From contig JAUWBX010000045.1 of NCBI GenBank assembly GCA_030609625.1, positions 1-8,908 of the forward strand: a stretch of 8,908 nt of DNA. The letters are read 5' to 3'. Both the position numbers and the translations under genes were made by a program. The notes beneath the pieces are model-generated. The model was not told where the DNA came from. It saw only the letters and a program-made list of their open reading frames with translations, and searched no databases. The DNA is from Phycisphaerae bacterium. Lineage in GTDB: Bacteria > Planctomycetota > Phycisphaerae > Sedimentisphaerales > Anaerobacaceae. How positions within the stretch are numbered: position 1 is the first letter of the stretch; each line of letters begins with the position of its first letter. Shown piece after piece: positions 1 through 7,800 of this stretch.

Positions 1-7
1 AGGCGAC

Positions 8-1363
8 ATGCCTACTCGACGAAAAAGAGGAATTAATCGACGCCAGTTTTTAAAACGCGCCGGCGGTGCCACTGTTGGAGCGATAAGCTTTCCGTATATC
101 GTTTCGTCTTCGGCGCTGGGCAGAGATGGCAATGTCGCCGCGAGTAATCGAATCACGGTCGGTTGTATCGGCGTTGGGCCTCAAGGTACCGGGGTGATGC
201 GCAACTTTCTGGCCCAAAAGGATGCCCAGGTTGTGGCGGTCTGTGACGTTAAAAGCAACGTGCGCCGGGCTGCCCAGGAGCGGGTGAACAAGCACTACCA
301 AAGCACCGGCACTTATGGCACAAGCTGCGCAGCATATCATGACTTTCGCAAATTGCTCGGGCGCGATGACATTGATGCGGTCCTTATTGCTACGCCGGAC
401 CATTGGCACGTGCTGGTGGCGCTGGCGGCTGTAAGAGCGGGCAAAGATGTTTATCTGGAAAAACCGATGGGACTAAGTCTGGCCCAGGACCAGGCGCTGC
501 GTGCCGCTGTGCACCGCCACGGGAGGGTTTTCCAGTTTGGGACCCAGCAGCGCTCGAATCGCAATTTCCGTTTTGCCTGTGAGCTGGTTTTGAACGGCCG
601 GCTCGGAAAGCTGCACACCATAAACGTTTGGTCTCCCGGCAGCTCACAAGGCGGCTCGCCGGAACCTGCGCCTGTGCCGGAATGGCTTGATTATAATATG
701 TGGTTGGGGCCGGCCCCCTATACGCCTTATACTAAAGACCGCTGCTCAAATAAACTTTGGTGGTTCATCTCCGACTACGCACTTGGATTCATCGCCGGCT
801 GGGGTGTGCATCCGCTGGACATCGCTCTGTGGGGCGGCGGTGAAAAAGTCGCCTGCCCGGTGGAAATCGAAGGCACGGGCGTCTGGCCAACAAAGGGAGT
901 ATGCGACACGGCTATGAACTGGAATGTTGTCTGCAGGTATGACAGTGATGTAACGATGAACTTTACCGGCATTCCGTTTCCGGAAAAGTGGCGCAAGCGA
1001 TATGGAAGAACGACCGGCCACGGCACAGCCTTCGAGGGCACCGAAGGGTGGGTGCATGTTGACCGCTCCGGCATTAACGCTTATCCGAAAAAGCTGCTGA
1101 CAACGGAGTTCGGGCCGAACGAAATTCATCTGCACAAGAGCAGTAACCACGTAAGAAATCTGTTAGACTGTGTGAAAAGCCGAACCGATACTTTATGTCC
1201 CATTGACGTAGCTGTGCAGGCGGACATAATCTGCCATATCAGCGACATTGCCATACGGCTTGAGCAAAAACTCAAGTGGGACCCGAAAACCGAACGTTTC
1301 GTCAACAATGCCGCCGCCAACCGTCGGCTCTCTCGTGCTATGCGCAGCCCCTGGACGCTGTAA
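8..1363 (+). CDS. Tat-exported Gfo/Idh/MocA-family oxidoreductase
   Basis: A 451-residue NAD(P)-dependent dehydrogenase of the Gfo/Idh/MocA family, expected to oxidise or reduce a sugar or cyclitol. The N-terminus has a twin-arginine motif (RRQFLK, residues 11-16) followed by a hydrophobic stretch to about residue 37, so the folded protein is probably exported with its cofactor. The Rossmann glycine motif is GVGPQG (55-60), followed by VAVCD (77-80) at the end of the second strand. TPDHWH (129-134) and the family hallmark EKP (151-153) follow, and the C-terminal substrate domain has GWGVHPLDIALWGGG (264-278) with the conserved His268 and Asp271. Length is normal for the exported planctomycete/Bacteroidetes subfamily. 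The ATG at 8 is preferred because it puts the Tat motif near the N-terminus; only 7 nt lie upstream, so an earlier start cannot be excluded. Gene 2 follows after 64 nt, suggesting an operon. Family call is firm; the substrate is unknown. Confidence 0.93.
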   Translation: MPTRRKRGINRRQFLKRAGGATVGAISFPYIVSSSALGRDGNVAASNRITVGCIGVGPQGTGVMRNFLAQKDAQVVAVCDVKSNVRRAAQERVNKHYQSTGTYGTSCAAYHDFRKLLGRDDIDAVLIATPDHWHVLVALAAVRAGKDVYLEKPMGLSLAQDQALRAAVHRHGRVFQFGTQQRSNRNFRFACELVLNGRLGKLHTINVWSPGSSQGGSPEPAPVPEWLDYNMWLGPAPYTPYTKDRCSNKLWWFISDYALGFIAGWGVHPLDIALWGGGEKVACPVEIEGTGVWPTKGVCDTAMNWNVVCRYDSDVTMNFTGIPFPEKWRKRYGRTTGHGTAFEGTEGWVHVDRSGINAYPKKLLTTEFGPNEIHLHKSSNHVRNLLDCVKSRTDTLCPIDVAVQADIICHISDIAIRLEQKLKWDPKTERFVNNAAANRRLSRAMRSPWTL

Positions 1364-1413
1364 AATTGATTCCACCCAAAGACGGCGGATCTACGATATT
1401 GATTATTGTTTTA

Positions 1414-1419
1414 AAGGAG
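1414..1419 (+). promoter_or_regulatory. Shine-Dalgarno that sets the start of the DUF1080-ThuA gene
   Basis: AAGGAG lies 8 nt before the ATG at 1428. It decides in favour of this start over the in-frame ATG at 1248, which lies inside the preceding gene and would put 60 residues ahead of a clear lipoprotein signal peptide. Confidence 0.85.
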
Positions 1420-1427
1420 AAAATCAA

Positions 1428-2729
1428 ATGGCAAAGAAATTAAGTTTAGCACTATTGATTTGGTGTGTTCTTTTGTCGAGTTGTCAGTTGGCTCTGGGAA
1501 AAGAGGCCAGCGGTAAAAAGGAAGGCTGGATAAGCCTTTTTGACGGCAAGACGCTGAACAACTGGAAGGCCAGCGAGAACAAAGATACTTTCAGTGTCCG
1601 TGACGGTATGATAGTTGTCGATGGCCCTCGCAGTCATCTTTTTTATGTTGGGCCGGTCGGAAACGCCAACTTTAAGAATTTCGAGCTCAAGGCCGACGTT
1701 ATGACCAAACCCGGCGCAAATTCCGGCATATATTTCCATACCGAGTACCAAGAAAGGGGCTGGCCGAATAAGGGCTACGAGGTCCAGGTCAATAATACTC
1801 ACAGCGATTGGAGAAAAACCGGAAGTCTCTACGGCATAAAGGATGTACGCGGGTCATCGGCCAAAGATAATCAATGGTTTACAGAACATATCATCGTGCA
1901 GGACAAACGAATTATCATCAAGGTCAATGGCCAAACCACCGTTGATTACACCGAGCCGGAAGACGTCGCTCGCAGTGACAGAGGGCGCAAAATATCCAGC
2001 GGGACATTCGCCCTGCAGGGACACGACCCGAAAAGCGTCATCTATTACAAAAACATAATGGTCAAGCCGCTGCCCTCAAAAATCAGGATAGCAGTAGTTA
2101 CCGGCGGGCACGGCTTCGAGCACGACCCATTCTTTACGCTGTTCAAGGGCTATGACGATATTGAGTACGTTGAGGTCCAGCTCAAAGACCACAGCGAGAT
2201 ATTTGAGGACATCAGCGATTGGGACTACGACGTAATCGTAATGTACAGCATGACCCAGAACATCTCGAAAAAGCGCAAGGACAATTTCAAAAAGCTGCTC
2301 GACCGAGGCATCGGCCTGGTCGCACTGCACCATAACATGGGCTCGTTCCAGAATTGGCCTGAGTTCAAGAAGATCATCGGCGGCAAATACTATTTGAAAC
2401 CGACAGAAGAGCGCCGCGGCAGCACATATAAACACGATATAGATATGAGCATCCGCATAGCCGACACATCCCATCCGATTACGCGAGGTATGAAGGATTT
2501 CAAGATACACGACGAAGGATATAAGTACTGCGGCTTTGAGAAGGACAATCGGGTACTCTTGACTACGAACCATCCGGATAGTGACAAGTCACTTAGCTGG
2601 GTCAGGCGATTCGGCAAGGCCAGGGTCTGCGGTATCATGCTCGGCCACGATGCCTCTGCTTACGCGAATCCGAACTTTCGTCAACTTATAGCACGCTCAA
2701 TCAGATGGTGCGCAGGCAGACTGGATTAG
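1428..2729 (+). CDS. Lipoprotein fusing a DUF1080 (3-keto-glycoside hydrolase-like) domain to a ThuA-like domain
   Basis: A 433-residue exported protein. The signal peptide (MAKK, then a hydrophobic core) ends in a lipobox, LSSC, with Cys19 as the probable lipidated residue. Residues about 33-215 match the DUF1080/3-keto-disaccharide hydrolase fold: GWISLFDGKTLNNW (33-46), NSGIYFHTEYQERGW (98-112), GYEVQVNN (116-123) and a closing YYKNIMVKPL (206-215). Residues about 218-433 are ThuA-like, a class-I glutamine-amidotransferase-type fold: VTGGHGFEHDPFF (224-236), LVALHHNMGSFQNW (297-310), SHPITRGM (348-355), HDE (361-363) and GIMLGHD (402-408). By family knowledge, DUF1080 proteins cleave 3-keto-glycosides and ThuA acts with a Gfo/Idh/MocA partner (ThuB) in 3-keto-trehalose metabolism, so the neighbouring dehydrogenase fits well. 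Domain calls are firm; that this protein hydrolyses a 3-keto sugar, and which one, is inferred. Confidence 0.88.
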   Translation: MAKKLSLALLIWCVLLSSCQLALGKEASGKKEGWISLFDGKTLNNWKASENKDTFSVRDGMIVVDGPRSHLFYVGPVGNANFKNFELKADVMTKPGANSGIYFHTEYQERGWPNKGYEVQVNNTHSDWRKTGSLYGIKDVRGSSAKDNQWFTEHIIVQDKRIIIKVNGQTTVDYTEPEDVARSDRGRKISSGTFALQGHDPKSVIYYKNIMVKPLPSKIRIAVVTGGHGFEHDPFFTLFKGYDDIEYVEVQLKDHSEIFEDISDWDYDVIVMYSMTQNISKKRKDNFKKLLDRGIGLVALHHNMGSFQNWPEFKKIIGGKYYLKPTEERRGSTYKHDIDMSIRIADTSHPITRGMKDFKIHDEGYKYCGFEKDNRVLLTTNHPDSDKSLSWVRRFGKARVCGIMLGHDASAYANPNFRQLIARSIRWCAGRLD

Positions 2730-2868
2730 AATTGAGGCGGTGACGACCGTAATAACAGCCCCTTTTTGCGCTGATTGAGCTTAATAGTGCGGTGAAGCAG
2801 CCGATTGAGTAAAAAGTACTTGATAGGCTCCGGTTACATAGTTTCTCCCCGATAAAGAGAATATTACG

Positions 2869-2925
2869 GGCTAACCAGTCAATCGAGCGGGCGTATAACC
2901 GCGCCGCTCATTTCAAACGTTAGGC
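2869..2925 (+). repeat. attC-like integron recombination site (57 bp)
   Basis: The site has the ordered parts of a minimal attC. A left R''-type box GGCTAAC (2869-2875) and a right R'-type box GTTAGGC (2919-2925, a perfect GTTRRRY) are complementary at 6 of 7 positions. Next to them are three unpaired positions on each side (CAG against AAC), like the unpaired central spacer, and then imperfect L-type arms that close in a perfect 6-bp stem, GAGCGG (2885-2890) with CCGCTC (2904-2909). The short apical part can pair GCG with CGC around TATAAC. The total of 57 bp equals the smallest attC sites known. There is no T-run after the stem, so a terminator is a poor alternative. One R'' base departs from RYYYAAC (G for Y). 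No integrase and no second attC are visible, so this would be an isolated site. The call rests on pattern recognition, not on a covariance-model score. Confidence 0.6.
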
Positions 2926-2941
2926 AATAGAGACAACAAGA

Positions 2942-4183
2942 ATGGAACAAACAAGGGATGTGAAAACGAAGACCTTGCTGCTCGGTGTCATGATTTTCAT
3001 TTGCGCAATAGTCGCAACGAAGGTATTGGCGGCGGAGTACCCGGTGACAGACACGTCAGTAAAAGATATTCCAGCCATTCGCAAACCAGCCTACCTGGAG
3101 TCTTATGTGGACCCGGTGTTTGGCACCAAAGTCACACGAATAACCGGAAATCCCGATGCCGATATACCAAACGTAAACGGCAAATGGGCCAAGGTCGCGC
3201 GGCACCATTACTCCAAAGACGCAGCCTGGAATTGTGACCAGACCCTTCTTTGTCTCGGAAAACACCAGGGCCGACCGAACAAAGTCTTTCTTGATGGCGA
3301 GAACTATGCCGTGCGCTTTGCTCGTCATGGCGGGCCGGGTAGAGAAATAAGATGGCATCCCCAAAGGCCTGATATCATGGTCTATGTCAGAGACAACGCC
3401 ATAGGCTACTGGGATGTCCGAAAGGACACGACCGAGGTCATCGTCACCTTCCCGGGCTACTGTGAATTCCGCATTGGCCCGTGGGAAGGGAACCTATCGC
3501 TGGACGGCCGGCTTATCGTCGTCGTTGGAATGAAGGGCGAAAACCGTATCGCGTTCGCATACGATATAGAGCAGAAACAGAAGTATCCGGATATTGTTCT
3601 CAATGACGTCACTATCGATTGGGTTTCCGTATCGGCGTCTGGCAAGTACATTGTGCTCAATGGCGAAATTGACGGGGGGAAAGATAGAACGCAGGTTTAC
3701 GACCTCGCGGGGAACAAAACCACAAAACTGTGGGAGAAATACGGTCGGCCCAGTCACTACGATATGACGATAGACGAAAACGGCGATGACATTGCCGTCG
3801 GCGTCTCCAAGTCCAAACCGGACGTTGGACGGGTGATTAAGCGTCGCCTGCGGGACGGAAAGGTTACTGTCCTGACGTCCGGGGGCTACGCCGGCCACAC
3901 GTCAACGCGAAATGTCAGGCGTTCGGGCTGGGCATACGTAACGTATCAAGGTCGAGGGTCGGCATGGCCGCCATACTGGGACGAAGTGGTCGCTGTAAAA
4001 CTGGACGGCAGCATGACCGCCGAGCGTATAGCGCATTTGCACACAAAGAGAATCGACTACCTGACAGAGGCCCACGCCGTTCCTTCCCCCGATGGCAAAC
4101 GCGTCCTGTGGGCAAGCAACTGGGAGTCGGCCAACGGACGCCCGATCGGTACTTACGTCGCCGACACAAGACGGAGAAAATGA
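2942..4183 (+). CDS. Exported PD40/TolB-like beta-propeller protein
   Basis: A 413-residue secreted protein. Residues about 9-31 form a signal peptide (KTK, a hydrophobic core LLLGVMIFICAIVA, then VLAAE for signal peptidase I cleavage). The mature part opens with DPVFGTKVTRIT (57-68) and continues as repeated four-strand units with blade-like signatures: EIRWHP, NLSLDGRLIVVVG, VSVSASGKYIVLNG, MTIDENGDDIAVGV and, near the end, HAVPSPDGKRVLWASNW. These match WD40-like/PD40 propellers such as TolB and the seven-bladed oligogalacturonate lyases; I cannot place it in a specific enzyme family and see no secure catalytic set. No convincing Shine-Dalgarno precedes the ATG, which lies 16 nt after the attC-like site. 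That position is typical of the first ORF after an attC. It could bind or cleave a polysaccharide, or act as a scaffold. The fold is likely; the function is unknown. Confidence 0.82.
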   Translation: MEQTRDVKTKTLLLGVMIFICAIVATKVLAAEYPVTDTSVKDIPAIRKPAYLESYVDPVFGTKVTRITGNPDADIPNVNGKWAKVARHHYSKDAAWNCDQTLLCLGKHQGRPNKVFLDGENYAVRFARHGGPGREIRWHPQRPDIMVYVRDNAIGYWDVRKDTTEVIVTFPGYCEFRIGPWEGNLSLDGRLIVVVGMKGENRIAFAYDIEQKQKYPDIVLNDVTIDWVSVSASGKYIVLNGEIDGGKDRTQVYDLAGNKTTKLWEKYGRPSHYDMTIDENGDDIAVGVSKSKPDVGRVIKRRLRDGKVTVLTSGGYAGHTSTRNVRRSGWAYVTYQGRGSAWPPYWDEVVAVKLDGSMTAERIAHLHTKRIDYLTEAHAVPSPDGKRVLWASNWESANGRPIGTYVADTRRRK

Positions 4184-4318
4184 CCCACTTCAGTGACAAC
4201 TCCGCAAATCAAGTGTTACAGAGCACGGGTCCGTAGAACTGCAACGACTTTCGAAGATTGGGTTTGATTAGTTTGGGGTTTAGTGGGGGATGCAGTTTTA
4301 CAAATAAGAACGGGAGGC

Positions 4319-4375
4319 AAAAAAATAAATTTTTTTTATTTTTTTCTTGCAATCTTTACAAATGTAGAGTATTCT
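4319..4375 (+). promoter_or_regulatory. Promoter of the blaI-type operon with upstream A/T tract
   Basis: A -35-like TTGCAA (4347-4352) and a -10-like TATTCT (4370-4375) are separated by exactly 17 nt, each matching 4 of 6 consensus positions. Immediately upstream is an unbroken 27-nt A/T tract (4319-4345), placed where an UP element would contact the RNA polymerase alpha subunits. Transcription would start near 4382, giving a leader of about 22 nt before the ATG at 4404. The BlaI-type operator occupies the spacer. Spacing and context support it; hexamer matches alone would be weak. Confidence 0.55.
4354..4369 (+). promoter_or_regulatory. BlaI/MecI-type operator (TACA-N2-TGTA dyad)
   Basis: The core TACAAATGTA (4357-4366) has perfect TACA/TGTA arms around a 2-bp centre. 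The dyad extends outward as CT...AG after one mismatched pair, giving a 16-bp imperfect palindrome. BlaI and MecI repressors are known to bind dyads built from TACA/TGTA half-sites. Here the site lies between the -35 and -10 hexamers, directly ahead of a blaI-family gene, the expected position for autorepression. Confidence 0.68.
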
Positions 4376-4391
4376 CGTCAAAAGTAAAGAT

Positions 4392-4397
4392 AAGGAG
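4392..4397 (+). promoter_or_regulatory. Shine-Dalgarno of the BlaI-family gene
   Basis: AAGGAG with a 6-nt spacer to the ATG at 4404. It is much stronger than any site ahead of the beta-propeller gene and confirms the start of the repressor. Confidence 0.85.
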
Positions 4398-4403
4398 TTT
4401 TAT

Positions 4404-4805
4404 ATGGCCAAGAAAAATTATGAGCTTACCGAAAGCGAATGGGCGATTATCCAGGCGGTCTGGGAAAATGAGCCGTGCGCAGCCCCGACCGTTCAGGAAG
4501 AGCTCGAAACCCGGAAGAACTGGACCTACAGCACTGTCAAGACAATGATGGACCGAATGGTAACCAAAGGATTGCTGAAAACAGAGAGAATGCGCAATCT
4601 TATCCTGTATCGTTCGGTCGTCACCAGAATACAGGCACAAAAAAGTGAAATTATGCGCACAGTAAAAAGGGCCTTTGACGGGGCGCTTACGCCGATGATG
4701 CAGTTTCTATTGGACAATCATAAGCTATCGCAAAAACAGCTAAATGAGCTGGAAAGACTAATTAAGAAAAAACGCGTCAAAGGCCGTGCCGCAGGGAAAA
4801 AATAG
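4404..4805 (+). CDS. BlaI/MecI-family winged-helix transcriptional repressor
   Basis: A 133-residue cytoplasmic DNA-binding protein, close to the usual BlaI length of about 120-130 residues. The N-terminal winged helix shows LTESEWAIIQAVWE (8-21), the recognition-helix segment WTYSTVKTMMDRMVTKGLL (40-58) and a wing around residues 59-70. Residues about 75-123 form the helical dimerisation part (LTPMMQFLLDN, then LSQKQLNELERLIKKK), followed by a basic tail. Family members repress their own operon as dimers and are inactivated by proteolysis in this C-terminal half once the partner BlaR1 is triggered. The M56 protease gene begins 53 nt downstream, and a TACA/TGTA dyad sits in the promoter. No beta-lactamase gene is visible, so the regulon need not concern antibiotics. 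I give no gene symbol because planctomycete genomes can hold many such paralogues. Confidence 0.93.
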   Translation: MAKKNYELTESEWAIIQAVWENEPCAAPTVQEELETRKNWTYSTVKTMMDRMVTKGLLKTERMRNLILYRSVVTRIQAQKSEIMRTVKRAFDGALTPMMQFLLDNHKLSQKQLNELERLIKKKRVKGRAAGKK

Positions 4806-4846
4806 TTTCGCTGTAACAAAAGTTCATAAAGTCCGTCTCAATAGAT

Positions 4847-4850
4847 GGAG
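4847..4850 (+). promoter_or_regulatory. Shine-Dalgarno of the M56 protease gene
   Basis: GGAG lies 8 nt before the ATG at 4859. This start places the first membrane segment at residue 13, as expected for the M56 family, and supports translation from the same transcript as the repressor. Confidence 0.7.
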
Positions 4851-4858
4851 AACATATC

Positions 4859-7800
4859 ATGAATGTGATATTGGAACAGGTCAATTCGGCAGGTTTGTGG
4901 TTTGTCGAATTTGCCCTGCCGATGCTCGTTCAATCCAGCGTATTGATTTTGATTTTGCTGTTGACTGATTTTGCACTGCGGAAAAAAGTGCGAGCGGTAT
5001 TTCGGTATGGGATATGGTTGTTAGTGCTCATCAAGCTGGTTCTGCCGACTTCGCTGTCCTCGCCTTTGAGTTTGGGATATTTCCTTGGTGAAGGGCTGGC
5101 GTATGTGGACATAGCTCAGACAACTGAAGAACCGCACGTAACAGTCGTGGAGCCGACGCCGGCGAATGTTCCACCATTTATTGACATTACAAATATCGAA
5201 ACCTACAGGCATGCACCGACTGTGCCGCCGATTATACCAGATACTGAACCGGCAGTGACGGAGCCGGTTAGTTCGCCGGTGGTATCGGTTACGCCGGTAA
5301 CGTGGCAGGGAGTTATATTTGTACTCTGGCTGTCTGTCGTGATGGCGATGGGATTATTGTTGTTGCAGCGGGTGTTTTTTGTACGCGGCCTTGTCGCACA
5401 GGCCAAAGATACAAATGGTTTTATGGCCGATACGCTTGAATCCTGCCGCGGGTCTATGGGAGTAAAAAGAAAAATCGGCTTAAAAGTCTCAGCCAACGCA
5501 ACAAGCCCGGCGGTTTGCGGATTATTTAGGCCTGTTATTTTAGTGCCGCAAAATCTGACATCAAGTTTAAGTAAAAGCCAACTGCGAGCGGTCTTGCTGC
5601 ACGAGCTTGCACATATCAGGCGCGGCGATTTGTGGATGAATCTGGTTCAAACTGTTTTGCAGATTATCTATTTCTATAATCCGCTGCTCTGGGTTGCCAA
5701 TTGCGTAATTCGCAGGGTCCGTGAGCAGGCGGTTGATGAGATGGTGCTTGTAGCGATGGGCGAGAAGGCCCGGCAGTATCCGCAAACGTTAGTGAGCGTG
5801 GCGAAGATGGCCTTTAAGCGACCGGCTTTGTCTTTGCGATTGATAGGCGTTGTGGAATCCAAAAGCGCACTGGCCGGCCGAATAAAACATATCCTTAATC
5901 GCCCGATGCCGAAAAGAGCAAAACTCGGAATCCTCGGCTTGGCTGTTGTAATCATCGCAGCCGCAATCCTGCTGCCGATGGCGGCGTGTACACCAGGCCC
6001 TCCCAGCCTGGTTATCAAGGGGGTAGTGAAAGATGCTCAGACAGACAAGCCGATAGCAGGAGCAAGAGTATTCGATGATGGCTATGGGCCAAAGCCAGAC
6101 TGGGAACAAATCAAAGCCGATGTGCGGTCCGAATGGGGGGCAATTACGAACTCGGCCGGCGAGTATAGTTTTCTTACCTGGCCGGAACATCATTCCATAA
6201 AGATAGAAGCACCGGGATATAAAGCTGAACGCCGAAGCCTGTACAGCGGCCATTTTGTTTTTAACAAAAAGGACGAGGAAATTTTCGACTTTGCCCTCGA
6301 ACCCGAAAAAGCTACAGACTCTTCAGGATTCAAAAAGACTCTTCCCAACGGCGTAACGGTTGAATTAGTTGGTATTTGTGAGTATCCGAGTAAAGGCAAA
6401 CAATGGTGGCGACCAGATGGAACACCGTTCACTTTGCCTGCAGGAATCAAAGTTGAAGACAGTATTTCCAAAGCCAGAGTGGGTGATAACGCTTATCAAT
6501 TCTTGTTTCGCTATAATTCGCAAGAAGACCTCGCGTGGAATTCACTAGATGCGGTTTGTTTGCATTTTGCAATTGAGGGGCATTCAGACACGAATTTGAT
6601 CAATATGAGACGTCTGCCAAAAGGCGGGCAAGACGGTCTGGTTGCAAAAGTGGCAATATTCAAAGAACCTTTGGATTCCACTACCATCCAGGCTAATCTT
6701 GCTACAGGTAACTGGAAAACTAAGGCCGTTAGAGATATTTCTAAAATTGACCAGAGAAGCGAAGAGTTGTACTGGTTTACTTCAGAATCAGCCGGCTATA
6801 CGATGGTGGATATCTTACACCGGATTGAAGGACAGCAAATAAAAACGATTGCCATTGACAGAGAAGGCAATGAATATGACGCTTCGTATTCATTAGGTTC
6901 TTTTAACGGTTGGGCGTCTGTTTCTGGCATCATAGAAGGCACTCAAAAAGATGATCGACGATACGTAGCAGGCCTCCGAAAAGAGGATCGACTTGTAAAA
7001 TTCAAACTGCAATCACGTCCCTACTGGTCATCAGTCATAGGAAACGTCTCTCTTAAACCGAATTTCAAAACCGATGTGCAGGTCGAGGTTGAGGGAGCAA
7101 AATCGGAAATCCCACAGCCGGTCAAGAGCTCTATTGGCACCGCTCGCAGATATTTCTCGCGTGTAGGGGTTCAGCGGACGCGTGATACAGAGTTTGTAAA
7201 AACACTGCGTGAGGATACGGAACTTTTTGACGAACGTGTTGGATTTCTTATCAGAGATTATGATGATGGCGTGCTGCACTGTATAGATTTTGACAACAAC
7301 AGGATTGTTCGGGTTCCGGACGAGCTTGATATCAACGGCAAGGACGCAATAGTTAAATGGTCAAAAGAAAACAACGTTGATGCTCTGTTCCGAAGGGCAT
7401 CTTCACTTGTCTCGTTAAATATGGCCTCGACAATTATAGCGGAGCCTGAGTGGAGTGAACTATCAACCAGGACGCTGGAAATACTTAATAAAAGGGTTCC
7501 AGGTTCAACGGATATACTTTATTCCGCCTCTGGCGAATATCACTACTATGCATTCAAGACATCTCAGAGCCGTATTGGGGTATTGGGTCTTGCTTCCCTT
7601 GAGAATAATGGGCTCGACCACCGCTTGTTATCAATCAAATATAAACTCCTTAAACCCGATGTACAGGTTGAGGGGGACTTCCACGTCACCCGGCAGAAGT
7701 TTCTCCGTCTCCTAGCCCTGCCCGAACCGCAACTTCGTCACGCGCGCGAGGCAATACAGCTTTTCAAGGAGCGGCAAGACTTGCCTTCGCTGGCGATCGC

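Noticed and set aside
1248..1427. Possible 60-residue N-terminal extension of the DUF1080-ThuA gene
   Set aside because: It overlaps the end of the dehydrogenase gene, has no family resemblance, and the ATG at 1428 has a strong Shine-Dalgarno and begins a clean lipoprotein signal peptide.
2076..2573. Antisense reading frame of 165 codons opposite the DUF1080-ThuA gene
   Set aside because: It is a shadow of a well-supported gene, with no family motif and no ribosome-binding site of note. The same applies to the antisense frames at 746-1150, 3494-3898, 5789-6253 and 8060-8509.
2734..2776. Possible intrinsic terminator after the DUF1080-ThuA gene (CGGT/ACCG stem, later CCCCTTTTT)
   Set aside because: The stem is only 4-5 bp and the T-run lies about ten bases beyond it, so it does not form a credible terminator.
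2730..2830. Three copies of ATTGAG in the intergenic region
   Set aside because: Six-base matches with unequal flanks; two share a GATTGAG core, but there is no wider repeat unit.
4237..4297. Inverted repeat AACTGCA/TGCAGTT after the beta-propeller gene
   Set aside because: Only 7 bp with a 47-nt loop and no following T-run at the right spacing; likely chance.
4319..4345. A/T tract as a bidirectional terminator
   Set aside because: There is no GC-rich stem next to it; its position directly before the -35 hexamer fits an UP element better.
4786..4968. Small 60-codon frame bridging the repressor and protease genes
   Set aside because: It overlaps the ends of both genes in another frame and its product has no recognisable features; the protease start at 4859 has its own GGAG.
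7455..7715. 86-codon frame inside the protease gene near the GC step
   Set aside because: It is out of frame with the long open frame, has no ribosome-binding site I can support, and the main frame stays open throughout, so a frameshift need not be invoked.
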